This document shows positions 1-4,269 of a DNA stretch of 7,391 nucleotides, one piece after another. The notes beneath the pieces are model-generated. The model was not told the DNA's origin, ran no database searches, and saw only the letters and a program-made list of their open reading frames with translations. How positions within the stretch are numbered: position 1 is the first letter of the stretch; each line of letters starts with the position of its first letter. The translations under genes were made by a program, and so were the position numbers. The stretch comes from Clostridiales bacterium (lineage in GTDB: Bacteria > Bacillota > Clostridia > Oscillospirales > Acutalibacteraceae): the NCBI GenBank assembly GCA_021202245.1, contig JAJQDK010000028.1, positions 22,859-30,249 of the forward strand, in the 5' to 3' direction.

Positions 1-99
1 CGCTGCCCTCCCCCGCGCCACACCCTCGCGCTGAACAACACCAGCACAGCCGACCGCACCGCGGGCCCGGTCGAGGTAGTTTTGCAGGAGGATAAATAA
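1..99 (+). CDS. 3' end of an unidentified GC-rich gene (C-terminal 32 residues)
   Basis: The frame starting at base 1 is open from the window edge to a TAA at 97-99. It reads 32 residues ending in AGPVEVVLQEDK. The alternating hydrophobic pattern (TLALNNTS, then VEVVLQ) suggests a closing beta-sandwich edge, as at the C-terminus of many secreted or carbohydrate-active enzymes, but that is only an impression and I do not recognise the family. GC over these 99 bases is about 66% (65 of 99) and about 77% over the first 70, well above the genes to the right. A perfect hairpin 97 bases downstream could terminate it. The phase-3 frame is also open until a TAA at 93-95, but it reads as low-complexity Pro/His/Arg/Gly, so the first frame is preferred. 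Start and length lie outside the window. Confidence 0.45.
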   Translation, partial: RCPPPRHTLALNNTSTADRTAGPVEVVLQEDK

Positions 100-195
100 C
101 TCGGCAAGCCTCTTATTTGAATACAAGTATCCGCGCGCTGCGGCTGCAACCGCTGCTGCGTGAAATTGAGCGGGCGTCTGCTCAGCTTTAAAGAA

Positions 196-232
196 AAAAC
201 ACTGTCTCAATTTGCAGTTGAGACAGTGTTTT
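196..232. terminator. Bidirectional Rho-independent terminator between convergent genes
   Basis: Bases 196-210 and 218-232 form a perfect 15-bp stem (core CACTGTCTCAA / TTGAGACAGTG) around the 7-nt loop TTTGCAG. On the plus strand the stem runs into TTTTGCTTTT. On the minus strand it runs into a T tract (the complement of 194-199, then C, then TTT). It begins 26 bases past the stop of the minus-strand lipoprotein gene and 97 bases past the stop of the plus-strand gene. It is therefore placed to stop both transcripts; the tighter spacing and better T tract fit the lipoprotein gene best. Confidence 0.9.
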
Positions 233-258
233 GCTTTTAGAATAGCTTTTGTTCGATT

Positions 259-774
259 TTACTCGGCGGAAGCTTCTTCGCCGGTTGAATCTGCAAGGCT
301 GTAAATAATTTGATAAATATCTATAAAAGCGCTTGCGCTGTAGCTGTCGGCATCGCAATAGAAATATTCGTCGTCATTGTATACACGGACTTCCTTTTCA
401 TCCATATCGCCTGCGCTCAGCAGAAAGCCGTACAGCAAATCGTCGCCGCAGTAAGCCGTAATTTCATAGCTGCCGCCGGAAATATCTTTGAGCTTTTCGG
501 GAAGCTCGGCGTCATTGTTGGGAGTGAGAGTTTTTATAATTTCACAAAAATCCGTCACGGTGTTTTCGTCGTTGGTAAAGATTTCTTCGCCGGAAATATT
601 TGACGAAATTCTGTCGATTTTGTCAAGCTCAAGCTCGGTTATATCCGTTATTTCCCTATGTGATATTGCTTCCTCCTCGGCAGAGGATGAGCTTTCGGAC
701 GAATCCGATGTACAGGCGCACATGGAAGCTGTAAATAAAACAAGGATGAGCATAAGCGGTAATATTTTTTTCAT
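259..774 (-). CDS. Small acidic lipoprotein of unknown function
   Basis: A 171-residue protein starting at ATG (772-774, complement). A strong GGAGGT ribosome site lies at 781-786 with a 6-base spacer. Residues 1-20 form a lipoprotein signal peptide: MKK, a Leu/Ile-rich core, then MCA-C, with Cys21 the likely lipidated cysteine. The MCAC lipobox is slightly unusual in having Met at -3 and Cys at -2. A Ser/Glu-rich tether (about 22-36) leads to a folded domain (about 40-160) with a helix-like stretch (TDFCEIIKTL, 74-83), two strand-like stretches (SYEITAYC, LLYGFLL), an Asp/Tyr-rich segment (DDEYFYCDAD) and a final helix. This order loosely recalls small clostridial lipoproteins of the DUF5301 type, but no signature fixes the family. 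The protein is strongly acidic and should be anchored on the outer face of the membrane. It is monocistronic, divergent from the cell-wall operon, and has its own promoter and terminator. Confidence 0.85.
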   Translation of the reverse strand: MKKILPLMLILVLFTASMCACTSDSSESSSSAEEEAISHREITDITELELDKIDRISSNISGEEIFTNDENTVTDFCEIIKTLTPNNDAELPEKLKDISGGSYEITAYCGDDLLYGFLLSAGDMDEKEVRVYNDDEYFYCDADSYSASAFIDIYQIIYSLADSTGEEASAE

Positions 775-821
775 AATTATACCTCCGTTTATCCGAATCT
801 GTATTTAACTCGGAGCAAAGC

Positions 822-846
822 CCGATGTAAGCTCGCTTAACATCGG
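822..846 (-). other. Hairpin at the predicted 5' end of the lipoprotein mRNA
   Basis: CCGATGT (822-828) and ACATCGG (840-846) are exact inverted repeats. The stem can extend inward by AGC/GCT with one bulged A. The minus-strand promoter at 854-882 predicts transcription starting near 847-848, so the mRNA would begin at or next to the base of this hairpin. Terminal 5' stems are known to protect bacterial mRNAs from decay. The same palindrome could instead be an operator just downstream of the start site. The structure is seen; either role is inferred. Confidence 0.55.
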
Positions 847-853
847 CGAATAG

Positions 854-882
854 ATTATGACATATTATGAGTGAATTGTCAA
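854..882 (-). promoter_or_regulatory. Sigma-A promoter for the lipoprotein gene
   Basis: Read on the minus strand, a perfect -35 box TTGACA (882-877) is followed by 17 bases and the -10 box CATAAT (859-854), five of six to consensus. The predicted start is near 847, giving an untranslated leader of about 72 nt before the ATG at 774. Confidence 0.78.
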
Positions 883-897
883 CCTAAGCTAAAATCA

Positions 898-926
898 TTG
901 ACATTTACGTGATTTTGGATTATTAT
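898..926 (+). promoter_or_regulatory. Sigma-A promoter for the FHA-SEDS / PBP / secA operon
   Basis: A perfect -35 box TTGACA (898-903), a 17-base spacer and the -10 box TATTAT (921-926), five of six to consensus. The predicted start is near 933, leaving a leader of about 107 nt before the GTG at 1040. Its -35 box lies only 15 bases from the -35 box of the divergent lipoprotein promoter, so upstream contacts of the two polymerases would share the same DNA. This is the only strong promoter seen ahead of the three plus-strand genes. Confidence 0.75.
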
Positions 927-944
927 TAAACTTGTATAACTGTA

Positions 945-1033
945 CGGTGGCAAGGATAGCCTAAACTGCCCGGCGCAGTTAAGCGGGCTTATTCCGCCCG
1001 GCTTCGGTTTAAAGCATTGTAAGCAAAGGGGGC
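945..1033 (+). promoter_or_regulatory. Structured 5' leader with competing stems (candidate cis-regulatory RNA)
   Basis: The leader carries hairpin AACTGC-CCGGC-GCAGTT (964-980) and a second stem CGGGC (984-988) with GCCCG (996-1000). The block GCCCGGC occurs twice (968-974 and 996-1002), and the single CGGGC between them can pair with either copy, so two mutually exclusive folds exist. The ribosome site ends in GGGC (1030-1033), which could pair weakly with GCCC of either copy. There is no long T tract, so any control would act on translation or stability rather than by termination. I compared it by eye with remembered consensus features of c-di-GMP-I/II, T-box, THF, fluoride, preQ1 and purine elements and found no match. 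Confidence 0.35.
1027..1032 (+). promoter_or_regulatory. Ribosome binding site that selects a GTG start
   Basis: AGGGGG at 1027-1032 lies 7 bases before the GTG at 1040-1042. An overlapping GTG at 1038-1040 is in another frame. The next in-frame ATG (codon 19, inside the first membrane segment) has no comparable site, so GTG at 1040 is chosen. Confidence 0.75.
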
Positions 1034-1039
1034 AAAGGT

Positions 1040-2719
1040 GTGTTTGATTTTTCCGTTATTTTTGATATAGGCGTTGTAGGGCTCAGAATACTTATGCCGT
1101 TTTATGCGATAGTAATTGTCTATCAGTGCTATGCCGCAATGCGCCGCCGCAGACGACCCGAAAAGCCTCTTGTAACGCTGTATAATATTCAGACAGGCTC
1201 AAAGCTCCCCGTGATTTTTTGGGAAAATTCAATCGGCAGAAGCAAGTCAAACGATATTGTGGTTGAGGACCCGGCTGTTTCACGAAACCACTGTGTGCTT
1301 TTAAGGCGCAAGGAGGGCTGGTTTGTTAACGATACCGGCTCAAAGGGCGGCACCTATGTCAACGGCGTTGAAGCAAACGGCAGAACTCAGGTGCTGATTG
1401 ACGATGTAATCACGGTGGGAAACTGTGAATTTCAGTTTAAACGCGGAGAGGATTACAACGAGGAGCTTCACTCAAGCTGGTTTTTCTCAAAGGTAAGCAA
1501 CAAGCCGGCAATTAAATCGTGGAAGCTTATGCTGTTGATAACGATTTTCCATTTGTTTATGTGTGTTGAAGCTATGTTCTGGAACGACGGAACCGATACG
1601 CTTGCTCCGTTGGAGCTGTTCGGAATTTTGGCTGCGGTTGAATGGGGATTTTTCTTTATTTCAACCTTTGTTTTACGCAGAGTGAACTTTGAGCTTGAAT
1701 CCCTTGCCCTGTTTTTGACGGGCATAGGAGTAATGCTGCTTGTGCGGCAGGAGGAGTGCTCGGCGTATGTGCAGCTTATTGCGGCGGCAATCGGAATGAT
1801 TGTTTTTTGCATAATCATCAAGTTTATAGAAAACCCCGACAAGGCGGAAAAGCTCAGAATCCCAATGATGGTTGTTGCGCTGGGGCTTTTGCTGACAAGT
1901 ATTGTGTTCGGCGGGGTTACAAGCGGTGCGGCAAACTGGATTTATATAGGCTCGATTTCCGTTCAGCCGTCGGAGCTTGTTAAAATAATTTACATATTTA
2001 TCAGCGCAAGCGCGCTTGACAGACTGCAAACCAATAAAAACCTCATTGTGTTTATTGTGTTTTCCGCTTTATGCGTAGGTCTGCTTGCCCTTATGGGCGA
2101 CTTCGGTACGGCACTGATATTCTTCCTTACGTTTTTGCTTGTTGCGTTTATGCGTTCGGGAGATTTCAAGACAATAATCCTTGCAGTTGCGGCGGCGGTG
2201 TTCGGCGTAACGATTGTAATAAAATTTAAGTCCTACGTTGCGGACAGATTCTCCGCTTGGAGGCACGTTTGGGAGCATACGCAGGATTCATACGGCTATC
2301 AGCAGGTGCGTGTGCTGACCTATATCGCAAGCGGCGGACTTTTCGGAGTTGGAATAGGCAACGGCTATTTAAAGCAGGTTGCAGCCTCGGAAAGCGACCT
2401 TGTTTTCGGTCTTGTGGCTGAAGAAATGGGTGTTATTGTCGCAATAACACTGGCGATTGCGGTGGCATCCCTTGTAATTTACGCAAGGGCCATCACAACT
2501 CGCAGCAGAAGCACATTTTATTCAATTTCGGCTTGCTGTGCGGCAGGTATGCTTGTAATACAGCTTGCGCTCAATATATTCGGCGCAACAGATATTCTTC
2601 CGCTCACGGGAGTTACCTTTCCCTTTATCAGCAGCGGCGGCTCAAGCATAATTTCCTGTTGGGGCTTGATTGCGTTTATCAAGGCAGCTGACGAAAGAAC
2701 CTATGCGGTAAAAAGATAA
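1040..2719 (+). CDS. FHA domain fused to a SEDS peptidoglycan polymerase (FtsW/RodA/SpoVE family)
   Basis: A 559-residue membrane protein. A first membrane segment (about 10-33) ends in an Arg cluster (35-39), placing what follows in the cytosol. An FHA phosphothreonine-binding domain (about 55-135) shows its signature residues: Gly66-Arg67 in SIGRSKSND, Ser81-Arg-Asn-His84, and Asn108-Gly109 in TYVNG. The SEDS domain (about 160-550) contains GAANWI (297-302) and QPSEL (309-313), GDFGTAL (353-359), the loop SESDLVFGLVAEEMG with Asp453 aligned to the essential SEDS aspartate, and the C-terminal LPLTGVTFPFISSGGSS. SEDS proteins polymerise lipid II into glycan strands. By eye there are five membrane segments before GAANWI instead of the three of E. 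coli RodA, and about 12 in the SEDS part. The class B PBP encoded 83 bases downstream is its likely transpeptidase partner. RodA and FtsW cannot be told apart here, so no symbol is given. Any kinase control through the FHA domain is inferred. Confidence 0.95.
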   Translation: MFDFSVIFDIGVVGLRILMPFYAIVIVYQCYAAMRRRRRPEKPLVTLYNIQTGSKLPVIFWENSIGRSKSNDIVVEDPAVSRNHCVLLRRKEGWFVNDTGSKGGTYVNGVEANGRTQVLIDDVITVGNCEFQFKRGEDYNEELHSSWFFSKVSNKPAIKSWKLMLLITIFHLFMCVEAMFWNDGTDTLAPLELFGILAAVEWGFFFISTFVLRRVNFELESLALFLTGIGVMLLVRQEECSAYVQLIAAAIGMIVFCIIIKFIENPDKAEKLRIPMMVVALGLLLTSIVFGGVTSGAANWIYIGSISVQPSELVKIIYIFISASALDRLQTNKNLIVFIVFSALCVGLLALMGDFGTALIFFLTFLLVAFMRSGDFKTIILAVAAAVFGVTIVIKFKSYVADRFSAWRHVWEHTQDSYGYQQVRVLTYIASGGLFGVGIGNGYLKQVAASESDLVFGLVAEEMGVIVAITLAIAVASLVIYARAITTRSRSTFYSISACCAAGMLVIQLALNIFGATDILPLTGVTFPFISSGGSSIISCWGLIAFIKAADERTYAVKR

Positions 2720-2802
2720 AATATCAGCTTTAGCTTTTCACTTTCGTCAAAAGCGTTTTAACAAAAGGGCGATGAGCTGTTACCGGCAGGGAGGCGTTTA
2801 TA

Positions 2803-4203
2803 ATGAAAAGAATACTTCGCAGAAGCGTAATGATTTTTGTCGTTACTCTTGCATTCCTCGGAGGAATGGGATTTTTTGTATATGAATTGGTTACGGACGC
2901 CGACGATTGGGTCGATCAGGCCTACAACGCCCACATTTCCGGCAGCGGAGGACTTGAACAGGCGGGAATAATCTATGACAGAAACGGCAATATTTTGGCT
3001 CAGACCGTTGACGGCGAGCGTGTTTACAATGACGATGAAAGCGTCAGAACCTCACTTTTGCATGTTGTCGGCGATGAAAGCCTCAATATTTCAACTGCCG
3101 TTCAAAGTATGTACCGTTCGGAGCTTACCGGCTACAGCCTGATTTGGGGGCTGAATATGCCGCAGTCGCTGCGTACAAGCAATGATATAACTCTTACGGT
3201 TGGCGCCGATACCTGCGCTGCGGCTTACGATGCGCTTAACAGCTACGGCAAAAGCGGCGCCTGTGTGGTTTATAACTACGAAACGGGAGAGATAATCTGC
3301 TCGGTCAGCACCCTAAGCTACGACCCCGAAGATCCTCCCGAAATTACAGAGGATAACGAGGATGAATACGAGGGCGTTTACCTTGATAACGTGCTTTCCT
3401 CGTCATATACGCCCGGCTCAACCTTCAAAATCGTTACGGCTGCGGCGGCAATTGAAAATATACCCGATATATATGAAAGAACCTGGACCTGCACTGGCAG
3501 TGAGGAAATCGGAGGCAGCGACATTACCTGCGTAAGCTCTCACGGAACTATAAATTTTGAAGAGGCAATGGCGCATTCCTGCAATGTGGTGTTTGCTGAG
3601 CTTGCCGTTGAAATCGGCGCCGAAAAAATGACCGAAACAGCTGAAAAAATCGGAATAAATCTGTCGTTTGACGTTGACGGCGTGGGAACCGCCGCAGGAA
3701 ATTATGATGTTTCCGAGGCAGGCACGAACGAGCTTGCGTGGTCCGGTGTGGGGCAATATACCGACGAGGTCAATCCCATGCAAATGGCTGTTATCTGCGG
3801 CGCAATCGCAAACGGCGGAACCTCAACCTCGCCCCACCTCATCAAGGACGGCACGTCGTCGTTTTTGGAGTCGATAGGGCTCGGCTCCGACAGCGGCAGT
3901 CGGGAAATGTTCAGCGAGGACACGGCTGAAAAGCTTGACGAGATTATGCGGTATACCGTGACCGATTATTACGGCGATAATTTATTCGGTGGACTTTCCG
4001 TATGCGCAAAAACCGGTACCGGCGAGGTGGACGGCAAGGAGCCCAATGCGTGGGTTGTGGGTTACTCTCAGGACGAGGACTGCCCTCTTGCCTTTGCCTG
4101 TGTGGTAGAGGATGCGGGCTACGGCTCTCAATATGCAATGCCTGTTGCAGAGGCGGCGATGATTCAGGTGGCAAAAAGCCTCGGAGCCTCGGCAGTTGAA
4201 TAG
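2803..4203 (+). CDS. Class B penicillin-binding protein (PbpA-like D,D-transpeptidase)
   Basis: A 466-residue protein starting at ATG 2803, with AGGGAGG at 2788-2794 and an 8-base spacer. A single N-terminal membrane anchor (about 7-29) leaves the rest outside the cell. A short N-terminal module begins with the class B motif GIIYDRNGNILAQT (55-68). The transpeptidase domain (about 150-460) has all three catalytic motifs: Ser206-Thr-Phe-Lys209 (nucleophile Ser206), Ser259-Cys-Asn261 and Lys403-Thr-Gly405 followed by Thr406. It crosslinks peptide stems of nascent glycan and should bind beta-lactams. Length and the reduced N-terminal module match actinobacterial PbpA (about 490 residues) better than E. 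coli PBP2 (about 630), and there are no PASTA repeats. A segment before the active site (174-195) is half Asp/Glu. Its position directly after the SEDS gene supports a cognate SEDS-PBP synthase. The 83-base gap upstream holds only a weak AT-rich hairpin. Confidence 0.95.
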   Translation: MKRILRRSVMIFVVTLAFLGGMGFFVYELVTDADDWVDQAYNAHISGSGGLEQAGIIYDRNGNILAQTVDGERVYNDDESVRTSLLHVVGDESLNISTAVQSMYRSELTGYSLIWGLNMPQSLRTSNDITLTVGADTCAAAYDALNSYGKSGACVVYNYETGEIICSVSTLSYDPEDPPEITEDNEDEYEGVYLDNVLSSSYTPGSTFKIVTAAAAIENIPDIYERTWTCTGSEEIGGSDITCVSSHGTINFEEAMAHSCNVVFAELAVEIGAEKMTETAEKIGINLSFDVDGVGTAAGNYDVSEAGTNELAWSGVGQYTDEVNPMQMAVICGAIANGGTSTSPHLIKDGTSSFLESIGLGSDSGSREMFSEDTAEKLDEIMRYTVTDYYGDNLFGGLSVCAKTGTGEVDGKEPNAWVVGYSQDEDCPLAFACVVEDAGYGSQYAMPVAEAAMIQVAKSLGASAVE

Positions 4204-4210
4204 CAAAACC

Positions 4211-4235
4211 TATACTTTTCAGTATTTTCAGTATA
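4211..4235 (+). repeat. Tandem 9-mer and inverted repeat upstream of secA
   Basis: TTTCAGTAT occurs twice in direct tandem (4217-4225 and 4226-4234). The block is flanked by the 6-bp inverted repeat TATACT (4211-4216) and AGTATA (4230-4235). It sits in the 66-base gap between the PBP stop and the secA start, 18 bases before the secA ribosome site. It could be an operator, an RNA-processing site or chance in AT-rich DNA. No convincing promoter accompanies it. Confidence 0.4.
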
Positions 4236-4269
4236 CAAGTAAGATTCAAGACAGAAAGGAATATACATT

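Noticed and set aside
1..191. Open minus-strand frame across the GC-rich left edge (Ala-rich reading)
   Set aside because: It runs upstream through the terminator hairpin, has no start or ribosome site, and GC-rich DNA is expected to be open in several frames.
310..808. Plus-strand open frames (310-603 and 488-808) opposite the lipoprotein gene
   Set aside because: They lack ribosome sites and lie antisense to a gene with signal peptide, lipobox, promoter and terminator; they are shadows.
935..940. TATAAC as a second -10 box for the plus-strand operon
   Set aside because: It is 31 bases from the TTGACA at 898-903 and has no correctly spaced extended TG; the TATTAT at 921-926 fits far better.
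945..1010. c-di-GMP-I (GEMM) riboswitch suggested by GCCTAAACTG
   Set aside because: The GGACGCAAAGCC-like core and GNRA-capped stem that I recall for that class are missing; only the short CCTAAAC word is shared.
2733..2759. Weak hairpin GCTTTT/AAAAGC followed by GTTTT between the SEDS and PBP genes
   Set aside because: The stem is only 6 bp and AT-rich with an internal mismatch and four T residues; too weak to call a terminator or attenuator.
3418..3783. 121-codon minus-strand open frame inside the PBP gene
   Set aside because: It is antisense to the catalytic motifs of a complete PBP and has no independent signals.
4217..4245. Possible secA promoter TTTCAG-17-TAAGAT
   Set aside because: Both boxes match consensus poorly and the predicted start would fall at the ribosome site, so no usable leader would remain.
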